Positions 12,330 through 24,800 of a stretch of 64,000 nt of DNA are shown piece by piece. Numbering within the stretch: the stretch's first letter is position 1; each line of letters starts with the position of its first letter. Location of the stretch: positions 8,280,106 through 8,344,105 of the forward strand of contig NC_048543.1 in NCBI RefSeq assembly GCF_902806685.2. The letters run 5' to 3'. Below the pieces are notes generated by a model. It saw nothing but the letters and a program-made list of their open reading frames with translations. It ran no database searches and was not told the DNA's origin. Made by a program: the position numbers and the translations under genes. The stretch comes from Maniola hyperantus (taxonomy: Eukaryota; Arthropoda; Insecta; Lepidoptera; Nymphalidae).

Positions 12330-12632
12330 AAAGCTGTGATAGCCTAGTGGTTAGGACGTCCGCCTTCTAATCGGAGGTCAGGGGTTCGATCTCGGGCACG
12401 CACCTCTAACTTTTCGGAGTTATGTGCGTTTTAATTAATTAAATATCACTTGCTTTAACGGTGAAGGAAAACATCGTGAGGAAACCTGCATGCCTGAGAG
12501 TTCTCCATAATGTTCTCAAAGGTGTGTGAAGTCTACCGATCCGCACATGGCCAGCGTGGTAGACTATGGCCAAAACCCTTCTCACTCTGAGAGGAGACCT
12601 GTGCTCTGCCTGTGATGGGTTGATCATGATGA
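12330..12632 (+). mobile_element. tRNA-derived SINE
   Basis: The head contains Pol III promoter-like boxes: A box 'tagcctagtggttaggacg' and B box 'gggttcgatctcgggc'. The body is characteristic: 'ttttcggagttatgtgcg', 'ggaaaacatcgtgaggaaac', 'tgcctgagagttctccataa' and 'ccagcgtggtagactatggc'. It ends in 'tgggttgatcatgatga'. Further copies lie at 19103-19437 (plus), 15367-15607 (minus) and 29578-29735 (minus, partial). The tail resembles LINE 3' ends seen in Lepidoptera. Confidence 0.85.
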
Positions 12633-13300
12633 GGCATGGAAAATGGCTAATGTCATTCCTTTACCTAACCCGTCTATCTTTTGCATTTCCGTCCTATTGC
12701 TATTTTCCTATATCCTGCTGTAAGTATTTTTTTTAAACCGACACTTGTATGTGATTACACAAAGATGGGATAAGTTCTTTGTCCAAGTATTATTGATTCG
12801 CCTAAACTACTTGTCTTGCGAGTGCGTCTTGGGCTACGGTCAATAAACCTTTTGACCATTCACCAATTCGGCTTCGTGAAGCTTTCATAGGCTAGGAGGC
12901 GAGCGGAGGATTATTGGCTCATTAATCACCCCCCTGCCTCACGAGAAGCTCTCTACCCGGACCGCCTGCTACCCACTACTGCTGCTATTCGCATGCTACG
13001 AGTATGTTCTGTTCAGTTATATCGATTAAATTACCCTGGTGTGCTAGTTTGTCTGTACTATACTAATATTATTTAATATTTATATTATAAAGAGGTAAAG
13101 TTTGTAAGTTTGTTTGTAGGAAGTAATCTCTGGAACTACTGAACCGAAAGTTGCGGTTATCATTTAGTTTTTAATATAAAACAAAGTCACAACGTGTTTC
13201 TTTAGCCTTTCTTGTAATAAGAGAGATATAGAGTTAATGACAAAATATGTTACCAAGATTTTATGGTTTGGATTTTAAATTAATATGAATTTAGATAAAT

Positions 13301-13433
13301 TAGTGTATGAAACTCTACATAATGAGGTATTAAAACACTTGTGTGATACTATTAAAAACTCGCCTGCGGCTCGTTGTTTAAACTCACAACTCGTGTTTTA
13401 ATACCACCCATTATGCAACCGTTTCATAAACTA
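13301..13433. mobile_element. Small MITE with inverted ends
   Basis: Left end 'tagtgtatgaaac', 'cataatgaggtattaaaaca'. Right end is the reverse complement with mismatches ('tgttttaataccacccatta', 'gtttcataaacta'). Total about 133 bases, with no coding capacity. Confidence 0.75.
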
Positions 13434-13821
13434 CTATTATTTTATACACACGACATATAAGTCGGTATTAAAATCGATCGATATAAAAAATCGATATAAA
13501 AAAAATTAATATCGATTTTATAAGCAATAGATATTATATCGACTGTAAGCTCCATTTATGAGCGAATACGCACGCAAATACATACGTGCATAGTTTCCTT
13601 GCCCACTCCCCCCGTTAAGAAATCAAGAGTAGGTTACACTTGGCTACAGATGTTCCAGGGGTTCTTAGATGAAGTTCATAAGGAAGTCTAATTAAACTTA
13701 TCTTGATAAACGAGTTTGGTTTAGATAAGCTGTCTATGAATAAAACATTTGTATGTGTATCTTTAAACATATCAGAATATTAGTTTATTATAATTCATAT
13801 TTACTTACGATTTACTTATCA

Positions 13822-14006
13822 TAAATCTATATAAATAAAAATGAATCGCTGAAATATATGCGCATAACTTCCGAACGACTGCACCAAATTGGTTAATTAA
13901 TTTTTTGTGTTTATGTAATCAGGACAAGGTTCTATCTTCTACGTTCTATCTACGGGAAAAGACAGTTCCCGCAGGACGCAGACAAAGTCGCGGGCGACAG
14001 ATAGTA
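13822..14006 (+). mobile_element. Short dispersed element with 'cgcgggcgacagatagt' tail
   Basis: Runs from 'aatctatataaataaaaatg' to 'gtcgcgggcgacagatagta'. Its body ('cataacttccgaacgactgc') differs from the main tail family above, but its head and tail are organised the same way. Probably another non-autonomous lepidopteran element. Confidence 0.5.
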
Positions 14007-14350
14007 TATTATAAAAATTAGTTGTTTACTTAAAAGTCATAAGTGCTTAAAAAGCTGAAGTATATTAAAATTTGGGTTTTGAAGAGCGCGGTCTGTTTTC
14101 GTCTAGCGAAAATGTGTAAACGGGACTAATACACTTTATAAATACTTTTGACAGATTTTCTGTAGGTATCTATCTATTTTTTATCAATACTACACACTGA
14201 AGAAACCTTTGAGATTGATCTTATGCGCTACCTCGTAGCTCGTCGTAACTTAGCTACGACAGAAAAGTTGTTGTCGTGAAATATTAATTAAAATGTTGTA
14301 TATGAAAAATGAAGCAGTTATCTGTTTCTTACGAAACATAAAAAGTACCC

Positions 14351-14406
14351 CCGCCACCCCCGTTGAATATATTACCTATAATAATATAATTCAACGGGGG
14401 TGGCGG
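14351..14406. repeat. Near-perfect palindrome with GC-rich arms
   Basis: The arm 'ccgccacccccgttgaat' at 14351 is repeated as its exact reverse complement ending at 14406. A further 6-7 paired A/T bases lead to a loop of under 10 bases. No similar copy was noticed elsewhere in the window. Confidence 0.9.
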
Positions 14407-14875
14407 ACTGTAATCCAAATGGTCATAGGTTCAAATCAAGCCCCATCCATTGCACTATTGTCACTTGTCATAACTACGTACCTACTCTTAGCACAAATTG
14501 TTCTCATATTGAACATACTATTTTATTTTTAAGAACGAATTAAAAAACTGAATGTACCTACCTAATTAATTTCAACAAACCTCACGAGTACTACGCCTAC
14601 AGGCAAACAGAACAATGCATCGTGCAGTTTTTGTAACAGCCATACCTTTTGCAAAAATACATTTTGTTTGCTTTCAATTCGATACTGGCGGGGGCTTTTG
14701 ACTGATAGATGTTTGAAGTTAAATCTCCCTTCTAAGCGCTACAAACGTGATTCAGTGGGCGTCTTTTTGAAGGGCTTAATACTCTTTAGTCTTTCAAAGT
14801 CGTTGAGAACATTTAAGGTATTAAGGAAATGAAACGTTACTTATTCAGGAGTACAGATATTTACTTAACTACTGG

Positions 14876-14995
14876 CTGATAACCACTATTTCGTCCGCAT
14901 AGATTTAGGTTCTTAAAAATCCCGTGAGGACACTTTCATTTTCCAGGAGAAAAAGTAGCTTATGTACTTCTTCAGGTCTTTAACTAAATACCATG
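14876..14995 (-). mobile_element. Degenerate 'gcgggcatcagctagt'-family element, reverse orientation
   Basis: Reads in reverse 'cgtccgcatagatttaggtt', 'aaaatcccgtgaggac', 'aaaaagtagctta' and 'ccatgcaaaat', the family motifs in minus orientation with several substitutions. Confidence 0.6.
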
Positions 14996-15056
14996 CAAAA
15001 TCACGTCGATTTGTTGCTCCATTGCGGCGTGATTAAAGGGCCAACCAATTTCACAT

Positions 15057-15292
15057 CTATAATATGTAAAAGGAAAAGCTGACTGACTGATTGACTGACT
15101 GGCTGATCCTGATGGATCAGCTCAAACTACTGGACGGATCGGGCTGAAATTCAGCATGCAGATAGCTATTATGACGTAGACATTGCCAAGAAAGAATTTT
15201 TGGAAGGAAAGGAAAATGCAACCCCTAAGGGGTTAAAATAGGGATTTGATATGTGTGTAGTCCACGGGGATGAAATCGCGGGAATAAGCTAG
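15057..15292 (+). mobile_element. 'ctgactgactg' family element
   Basis: Head: 'aatatgtaaaaggaaaagctgactgactg'-type sequence. Middle: 'aaactactggacggatcggg', 'gcagatagctattatgacgt' and 'cccctaaggggttaaaatag'. Tail: 'aaatcgcgggaataagctagt'. The same structure is found at 46687-46834, 61257-61465 and 63176-63391, all plus strand. It has no ORF and is a non-autonomous element. Confidence 0.8.
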
Positions 15293-15366
15293 TTTATAAT
15301 TTGGGTAGTAAGGTAGTGATGGGTAGGTACGAACCAAGGTAGTTTTGTGAATAGTTACCTCACTAC

Positions 15367-15607
15367 TGAACACGGGTCTCCTCTCAGAATGCAAAGGGTT
15401 GCGCTATAGTCTACCACGCTGGCCAAGTGCGGATTAGCGGACTTTACCCACCTTTGAGAACATTACGTTGAACTCTCAGGTATACAGGTTTCCTGACGAT
15501 GTTTTGCTTCACCGTAAAGCACGCACATAACTCCAAAAAGTCAAAGGTGCCCGAGATCGAACACCGGAACCCCCGACTGGAAGACCCACGTCTTAACTAC
15601 CGCTTTT
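15367..15607 (-). mobile_element. tRNA-derived SINE, reverse orientation
   Basis: Same SINE as at 12330, in reverse: 'gtctaccacgctggccaagt', 'ctttgagaacattacgttga', 'gatgttttgcttcaccgtaa' and 'cgagatcgaacaccgg' (degenerate B box). The A-box end is at about 15600. Confidence 0.8.
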
Positions 15608-16023
15608 ACAGAATTTGAGTGCCAACCTATCTTAAGAAACGAAAACGTTGGAAAATTAAAACTTAGTTTCAATTTTCCAACATGTAATTAAAATCTCGCT
15701 TATCCGCGTCACTCTGTAACTAAGCCCCTTGGCTTGCGTGTCCCTCCGGGTCAATTAGTTTAGGGGATTTCAGACCTTGATCTGAACTATTAAAGTCGAC
15801 TTTGCAAAGTTAAGGTGGTAGTGGATCGGGGAAGAAGCCGAGAAAAAAGCACGTGTTCATTTGGGATAACACTCGCCCTATAAACAAAGGTTAACATTTG
15901 TTACAGTTGCGTATAGCTACTTACACATAGCTAAATAAGTACGGGCTAGATGCTTTGGCGATAGTCTATACCCCGGGCGTCGACGTTTTGACCTATAAGA
16001 GCTAAAAAATAAAATGTTATTTA

Positions 16024-16366
16024 CTAGATGATGCCCGCGTCCCCTACTGCTCATCAGCGTGGATTTAGCTTTTAAAAATTCTGTGGGAACTCTTTTTTCG
16101 GGATGAAAATTAGTCTCTAATTCGTCTCCAGGATGCATGCCATCTCTATATGAAGTAGATTATGCCCACAATTTCATCCAAGTGGATTTAAGTGTTTTAA
16201 AATCCCGTAGGAACTCTTTGATTTTCCGGGAGCAAAAGTAGCAATAACTAGTCCTTCCCCGGGGACCGGGATCCTAGTTATCTCTGTACCAAATTTCGTC
16301 AAAATGGGTTAAACGGATGGGCCGTGAAAAGCTAGTAGACAGACAGACAGACACACTTAAGATGAA
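16024..16366 (-). mobile_element. Two adjacent reverse copies of the 'gcgggcatcagctagt' family
   Basis: 'ctagatgatgcccgcg' at 16024 begins a short copy. A second start 'attatgcccacaatttcatc' at 16159 begins another that continues to 'gacagacagacagacacact' at about 16358. The first looks 5'-truncated by, or tandemly joined to, the second. Confidence 0.65.
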
Positions 16367-18164
16367 TAGTATTGATTTAGAAAGCATTATGATTAGGTGA
16401 AGTAGCAATAGGCAGGGCACATAGTTTGAAAACCCGATTTTAGGCAGGAACAGCTTTTCTTCCAAGCGTAAGTAAGCTTATATGAGAATATGAAATAGAC
16501 TCGAAGTACTATCTCGGAACTATATGAACCTACCTATCATGAAAGCCATCATGTCATTGTTAGGTATGTATCGCAAAGACAGAAGCTTTAATTTTGTGTA
16601 GAGTTTAAGTAAGTATATTGCGAATCTAAAAACGAATCCTGTATTTGCGAGGTATACCGTATACTCGTATGTTCGAACACCACATCTGCATTCAGTAGAT
16701 ACCCTTTCAATAGTATTTAAGCCACGGCCATGTGGAGTGTCCGTAACTATTCACATTTTCACTTTAAGCCGGCACGATCGCGGGAACGAGCGTATGCGAT
16801 CAGGCCTTGCCATGTGCGGATACAATAGCCACATTCTCATGGACTCAGCCTCGGTAAGCTGATTGCGTGACGTCATTATTCTGGGGCTAGCGCACATTGA
16901 TCGTGCTAACGAACTGTTTAATGTTTAATGTGCGTTCTTTGATCTAGGGTAAATTTGTAAATAGCATTAAAAATTTAAAACCTACCCTACAGCTTACACA
17001 TTCCAATATTGAGACCTAATTTAACATCCGAGTTAACTAACGTGATGTGTGCGTTATTTAAATCTATCGTTTAGGTAACATCAAGATTTGATATTTCGAA
17101 TATAAAACATATTAATTCTAGCTTTTTGGCTATTCTTAGTGGTCCATCTCAATTCAGAATACGAGCTTGGTTACAGGCTTGCATATTTTAATCCTTAGTC
17201 TTTATTTCTCTCCTTGGTCTTCCAAGACCTTCTTGACAAGCAGCTCAAAACTTGCAACTTTAGATTGGACTGGACTTCTCGTTTTGCGCGCACTTTACCT
17301 TGTAGCTTTACAGTGGTCCTATAAGAAGATTGTGGTTTTATAGATGCAGTTACGGACATTTTTGTAACAATATTTAAGGCTGCAGAGTGACTTTGTTTAT
17401 CATTTTAGGTTTAGTTTAATTTAGAAGCTATAATGGAACCAATACGTACGAATAAACAAAGACGGTTAAACACAAAACCTTCTGAACTTGGATAAATAAA
17501 TACCAGTCATCTTCTGTTTTACAATGTTCATGCATAGGTATCTACCAGTTTATGTTTCTGTGTGCAATGTGGACATGACTATAATAATATGATATAGGTC
17601 GTAGGCTTATAGGCGAAGTGAGCCTGGCTTATCGGGGTCTCGGCATCGGCGGCACATAAGCGGTTCACGGCTCTATAATCCTCCGTGTTCAACAACGTTC
17701 AACTGTTACTTGCATTCGTAATAAAGCGATAAGCCTACTTTTTTTGTCAATTAAACTTTTTATTCACCTATTTTAAAAAGTAATTTCATGTGTAACTTGT
17801 ATGTAGGTGACTAATTTTTTAGCATAATTTACGTAAATGGGTAAGCTTGTATGTACTTCTATTTTTGTAATAAGTACTTTTGTGTCTTCTTTTTATAATG
17901 AAGAATGTTAAACTAAACTAAACTAAGCTTTAGAAGATTTTAGTATCAGTAGATACCTACTTACTTACCTAATAAATTAGAGTGTTTACCCGTAGATAGG
18001 AAAATAATTATTTCACTGCTCATGCTTCCAAGTTATTCTTTATGCTGGTTGTAAGCGGACTAAAACTACATAAAATTTGTATGGAAAGTTCTATAATGCC
18101 TGAGCCTAGCCTCCTATGCTCGTATGCTCTTGTACTTTATTCATGTAAACTATAGTTGGTGTCA
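16367..18164. other. Gene-free stretch
   Basis: No exon, RNA gene or clear repeat recognised. A GC-richer patch at 16740-16900 and another at 17600-17690 have no coding signature. Confidence 0.45.
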
Positions 18165-18257
18165 TGTCACGGCATTCCGATTTCCGAACCAGTGGTAAAT
18201 TAAACTATTTAACGATTCAAAAGCACTTTGAATAAAAATATATTCTATTCTATTTTA
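18165..18257 (+). mobile_element. LINE 3' tail fragment
   Basis: 'ccgaaccagtggtaaattaa', 'aacgattcaaaagcactttg', then 'aataaaaatatattctattc'. This matches the 3' ends of non-LTR retrotransposons as I remember them from lepidopteran genomes. The body of the LINE is absent, and the clade assignment is uncertain. Confidence 0.5.
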
Positions 18258-18855
18258 TGTCAAAGGGTTTCTGACCCTGAACTTGCGCAGTTCGGATATA
18301 TTGATCTACATATTTAACATCTCATTAAATGGCATCTGACATTGTACCTGCGCAATGGGTGATTTATCGATGTTATGGCTAGATCATACACAATTACCAG
18401 TGAAAGTGAGCTCACCCACAGGTCGCGGTCGCTTATCAGTGCCGGCTGAGTTTGTTGTGGACTCTTCTCAGACTTGGGCGCGTTTGGCACCCTCGTAGCT
18501 TTACTACCTATATAATCTTACAAATCTAACAATTTTGACAATCAAGTTACCTATTTTGAATAAATCATTTGACTTTTACTTCATTTCCTCGCAATCGCAA
18601 AACATAACTATAGTACCTACTTACAAGGATTTAGTAATGAATAGGTACCAATTGCGGGCTTTCGTTACGACGAAGCAATTCTTCGGTTTATAATAACTAC
18701 ATAAAAAGTGATTATTTTGTGTAGGTTATCTTGGTACCCATTACACTATTATTTTACAGGTAGGCTACCTAAAAATCGTATACATAGCGAATAGCAATGA
18801 AGCATAGAGGTAGAGGTAATCCTACTCCTAATTCAAACACTTTATCTGATGGCAG

Positions 18856-21800
18856 CGGTCCAGCACGAGCGAGGTCCCCGGAAGCCTAAGCCGCATCCAG
18901 GGGCATTAGGATCTTTGCCGCCGCCACTCGGACATACTCACAAACCACACCCTTTGAAGCTCTCTCCTCCATCGCCCTATACCACACTGGCTCAGCCGTT
19001 CAACTTTCAGGTAAGTAATTTATTATTCTTTTTGTCTAAAATGTTTGTTGATCTATTTATAATATATGTACTATATTATAATCACGTTTAATTTGGCACA
19101 ACAGGTGGCCTTGTGGTCAGAACGACCGTCTCCTATTTGGAAGGTAGGGGGTTCGATCCCGGGCACGCTGCACGCCCCTCTAATTTTTCGGAGTTATATG
19201 CGCTTTAAGTAAATAAATATAACTTTATTTAACGATGAAGGAAAACATCGCGAGGAGATCTGCATGCCTGAGAGTTCTTCACAATGTTCTCTAAAGTGTA
19301 TGAAGTTTGCAAATCCGCAATTGGTCAGCATGGTGGGGTGGACTATGGCCAAACCCTTCTCATACTGATAGGAAATGAAGCGCTCTGTAGTCTGTAGTGA
19401 GCTGGCAATGGGTTGGTCATGATGAAGATGATGATGAATGATGAATGAATATTTGGCGTATCAACGTGCACTGACATCTGTGTAATCAAAGCTTTATCTA
19501 CAAAACCATGCATGTTTAGGGTCTAGGAGCATAACTGCCATAAGTGTCATCATGTGCCATAGAGATCGCAACCAAGTACCTGCTGTACTTTCGTATACCT
19601 AAGTACATTAACTTACAAGGGACTCATAATCCACTTCTGTAGTTTATTTTTAGTCTTTAATTTTGTATTTAGGTAATTTAAAAAATCCGTCTTACTCTAT
19701 AGTTCAGTATAAGTGGAATAAGCGAACCAGCACCGCTGAGCACGGCATCGTCCGCCGGTTCGAGCAATGCGGGAGGCGCAGGGGCGGTCAGCCCATTGCC
19801 CTTGATCGCCGACCCCTTCCTCGCGCCGCCACCTCCTGGACTACTGCATATGCTCATGTCTAGTGATAAATGTCAGGTTGGTATACCTAATACTCTTACA
19901 TTCCCCCTTGCGATGAGTTGTAAGGGTGGTAAATTGGGCGGAATGGAAATATACCCGGATACGGAATAATCTACCACCTTACAAAGATTAGAGGAAAATA
20001 ATAATTTACTTTACTTGATCTATCTACCTAGTAAAGAATAGAAGCTAGCCGTCGACTCCCTTGTAATGTATATGAGGTGTTATAAATGAAATTTGCTAGA
20101 TGTTAGGCAAAATTGTTTTTAATGTAACTTTTACCGGGGTCGCTTAATACATAGTGATGGCTAATAATGCTTAGTTATTCTAGCTTAATGCCAAGACTTA
20201 ATTTAGATACATTAGAATGCCTTAGGTAGATAGTACATAAAATCTATGTTTTAAATTTAAGATGCCATTGGCATGGAATAGACAATGGGGCCGATTCTCT
20301 AGTACACAATCTCTAAACTAAAGTAAATTAACAGGTCTAAATCTAGTGCTTTCCTTTTCTGCAAGCAACATTATGAAAGGATAGCAATAGATTTAGATGT
20401 GATATTTTAGTTTAGTTTAGAGATTGTGTACAAAGGAATTAGCCACAATGACACAGTAAAATTCATAAAATTGTTTCAAAATAAAGCTCAGTAGTAAAGA
20501 CAGGGTTCTTACTGTACACATACACGAAGAAGGTTCACTAAACTGTTCCAGGATACAAACATTTGCTTACTTGTAGGTGCGAAGACTGCAAGGTAGCTGG
20601 ACGGCATCGGCCAAGCTCCCAAAACTCGATTTAACTTGATTCTTCACAACCGAAATGTTTCATTACAAAGATTTTCACCAAGTCTTATCCATAGAATTAA
20701 GTTGCCAACGTGAATGTGCAAAAGAAATAAATACGGAAAACGAAAGCGAAATACGAAAACCGAAAACTAAAAACGGAAACGCAAACGGAAACCCTGTAAC
20801 AAAGAAAAACAAGATTATAATTTGTGCTGTGTGAAAATTTCGACACGTGGAATTTTCCCGATCAAACACAACTCACCTATTGAACTCCTGGCCACCAATG
20901 GTTTTCAGGAGTCCACCCACAACCCATTATCCTCATTTATTTGGGAAGGTAAAATAACTGGAACTGAAAGGGAAATCATGAAATTAGGATTTTCTCTAAC
21001 CAAACCGCCATTTTGTCGAATCCACATTACTTGATTTTTCACTCACCATAATTGATGAAACATTGAAATACGTTAGGATGACTAAATTTATAACTATTGT
21101 ATTTTCCCAGGCGAAGCCATGGGCGAAAAAGAGTGAGATTTTCCTGGAACGAAAAAATTCGTCTTCACATGTTGACTCCAGAAAAATTCTAAATCTCACC
21201 AATCGGTGTTGCCAGACGCAACCCGAGTGTGGCCGCTCTCAGTTAGTTTGATCATGAAGCCAATTCATTTTTGAATATTTGCGGAACCTAAGGATATATT
21301 ATAAGAACCGTTTTGTTAATGACTTAACAATAAACAAATGATATTATGGTTTTATTTAATTATTTTGTTTTATTTTTACGACAATTGACAACGAAGCAAA
21401 CGCCATCTATTGTGGCTCGAATGAACTCTGAACATCGACCCACGCGTAGTTCTGCACCTTGATGCTAGGTGGCACCAACATACTTTGAACAAAATTGATT
21501 TTTATTAAAAACGAAACGCTAGTTAGTAGTTCAAAATTTACAACGTCACAGAGTGGTTCTTATTTATTACCAGCTATTTAGCTTCCACCTCTTTGTTTTT
21601 CCCACCTCTTTCTGTTCTATCGTGTGCCAAAACCGGCGCATTAGTTCGGTTAACCGGACTAAAAATCGAGCCACTAGGGGGTAAGCAATCAAGCATTGAA
21701 AATAAGAGAATCAAATGCTTCATTGACATAGTGCGTATATGTATGGTCTCTTTCAAAAAACAATGTTTTTAAGTAACTTATCAAATATAGTGCGTACAAA

Positions 21801-24800
21801 ATGACTCCCCACGCACCATTTTAACTCTATGGGTCAACTGTTACGTCAAAAGTACGGTTTACCTTTAAAGTATGGACTAAAATTGTATTTTTAACAAGCA
21901 ATTTGACACAAAAAGTTAGTGCGTGAGGGGTAATTTTTTACGCATTATAAAAAAAACTACTTATTTCAAACTTTGTATTGTTGTTTGTCATTTACCACGA
22001 AATGGAAAGCTATAACTAAAAACTTTTCAGGAATTGATGTGGAGCGCGAAGCAGTTGCAACTCCAAGGTGACCCTTCCCTATTGCGTCCGCCGCCGAATG
22101 CATTCGGAGCTCCACTCGCTCCTACTTGGGAATTATTACAAGTGAGAAAAATTAACCTACGATACTTTATGACTGCAAAGAGACCTCAATGAAATTGTAG
22201 AAACTATTTTGATGTTAGATATCTAATGTTGAGCCAAAAGATACGTAAAGATAGTAGTAAGAAGGTTGGATAAGTGAATCCTCAATTATTCTAAAGAACA
22301 GTGAAAGGCCAAACTTCATTTTTGCCTAATAAATACTGAGGCGTTTTGCTCTGGTACAGTACCTACTGACACGATAGTCGAAATTAACTACAAATAAGTA
22401 GAATGTGTATAATTAGGTAACGTTAAAAACTGTAGCAACATCCTCTACGACGTAGAGTATGTCACAATCTCCTAGTACTTACGTAGCACCTGTTTAAAAT
22501 GAAACTGAATTGCATTTTCAATGTATTTTAATTAAATATTTTTAGTGAGAAATAGTAAAACTTGAAGAAAATAGTAGGTATATTACACGATAGGTTGAGA
22601 TGGCAATCGGGGAGGGATCGCCCTGCACACCCGCACAGCGCCAGCGCTAACACAGTGCGGGCGAGCGCGGGTGACGTGCGGGTGTGCGGGGCGTCCCGTT
22701 GCCTCATAGCCCGATTTCCATCTAGACCTGTCGCTGACTTTAGGTATATCTACCTACTTGTACGTATCATGAACGTGTATTGTGGTACCAACTACCAATC
22801 GTAGACCACTGGACGATTTTTTACTGAAGAACCGTTGGTTTCTAATAGGTACTCCTTTTGTAACTTAGTGAATTTAGGGTATTTTTCATGGGTTTTTTAC
22901 TGCGTTTTAATTCTTGAGTTGTTCTGGAACTCGTCTATTGATCCACAAGTCGTTGTGATGGGTGTGTGCAATGCCATCGATAGGTGTCTTTTTGACTCGA
23001 GGGCGGGCGCGAAGTTGTGATTGGGCGGCCGAGGGGTGACTTTTCGCCTTCACTTGACTTACCCCGCCCATCAGTCGTAATGCGACGTTGACTTTGGTAC
23101 GCCTACAACTTATGTACCTACCTATATTAGGTACACATCAGTAGGTATAGTTCATTAACCGATATCATTAAAAAACAATGTAAAGTCATCAAGACACTTC
23201 GGCCGTGCTCACTTTGTATGCGTTTTCGCATTAAATTCGGACGTGCGAACATGTACAAAAAGGCACGAACGATACCTATCCTTGAGCTGTGCCTTAAGGC
23301 ACAGTACCAAGTGCACTTTGGATGCGAGTTAGTCGTACTTACGTATGATTAACGCGCATCCAGTGAGAGCGCTCTCGCGCGGCCTTCGATACTAAGTATC
23401 TTAATTTAGTTGTTCAAAAAATTTGCAAAATATTATGCAGAAGCATACCTACAACCAGAGATAAATAAATAAATTATCTCTGCCCTAGGAAACAAGTGCA
23501 CGTTTACTGTTCATGGCAGTGCGATGGGTTCGATGCTTAGCACCGTTCCAAGCACTAGCGGCGAGTGACCAGCTAGTTCTGCTGCGTGCTGCATGGAAGG
23601 ACCTGTTTGTTCTGCACCTGGCGCAGTGGTCGGCGCCCTGGGACTTGGCGCCGCTGCTCGCCGCGCCCGCTGCCCGCGCGAGACTGCCGCCTGAACCACT
23701 GGCTGATCTCGAACTCAATACATTACAAGTAAGGATATTTTCCGACAGGTTCTACGCTAGACAGTGGCAGACTGACCGTTGGAAGCCAGGGGCAGCATCA
23801 CAGAATGAGACCCGTGGTTTCCTTTATGGTGATTTGTTATTTTTTTGAGCGCGTCGAGCAGTCGTGATCCATGAATAAAGAAAACGAAACCTGTGCCTTA
23901 ATAGGAATCTATTTTCTTAGACTATAATTTAAAAATCCGTTATTTGCGAGACACACTCGCCCACCAAGGGTTCCGTAGCTTGCAAAGAAATGTAGGTTAC
24001 CTACCTATAAGTAAATAGGTAGTGTGTTAAAATTAAATAACTGTCTCAAAACAAATCCTTTTTACTCGAGACCGCAAAACTAACTTTATCGGTAAAAACA
24101 TCCAGCTGATTTTACCGTTGACGAATAGGTACCAATATTGTATGAAAAAAATAAGTAATTTTACTTGCAGGAGATCCTTTGCCGGTTTCGTCAAATTGCA
24201 CCCGATGGAAGCGAGTGCGGCTGCATGAAAGCGATAGTTCTCTTTTCACCAGGTTTGTATAGTAGGTATATGTTCTATCAGTAGAATTTATTAGTAGACT
24301 GACTGTCCCGCTTACACGTAGGGTACCTATAAAGGTCATTAAAAGGATATGGAACTACTTAAAAAGCGATGTAAAAGGTTTACTGTATTTTGGTACCTAC
24401 TTATTCCAGATTTTATTCGGTCATTTTCAGACACCGACTTTCATTACATCGACAGTCAAAATCAACCTTCGTCACCTCGGCAGGTGACATAGGCCTTCAT
24501 CGCCTCGACAGCCGACATTGGCCTTCGTCACCTCGACAGTTTACATCGGCCTTCGTCGCCTCGACAGTCGACATCGACCTTCGTCACCTCAACAGTCGAC
24601 ATCGGCCTCCGTCGAATTGACGGTCTACATCGACCTTCGTTATGTGGACATTCGACGTCGACCTTCGTTAACACGACAGTCAACATCGACCTTCGTTATC
24701 TCAACAGTCAACATAGACATTCGTTGCATCAGTCGACATCGATTTTCGTCATTTTGACATCGTCGTTCGTTACTAAGACAGTCGACATTGCCCTTCATTA

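Noticed and set aside
23485..23718. Minus-strand frames opposite the dsf exon
   Set aside because: Antisense shadows of the GC-rich ligand-binding exon at 23489-23728.
24390..24757. Two overlapping repetitive open frames (R/H/S/T-rich)
   Set aside because: They are translations of the 28-bp minisatellite in a dsf intron.
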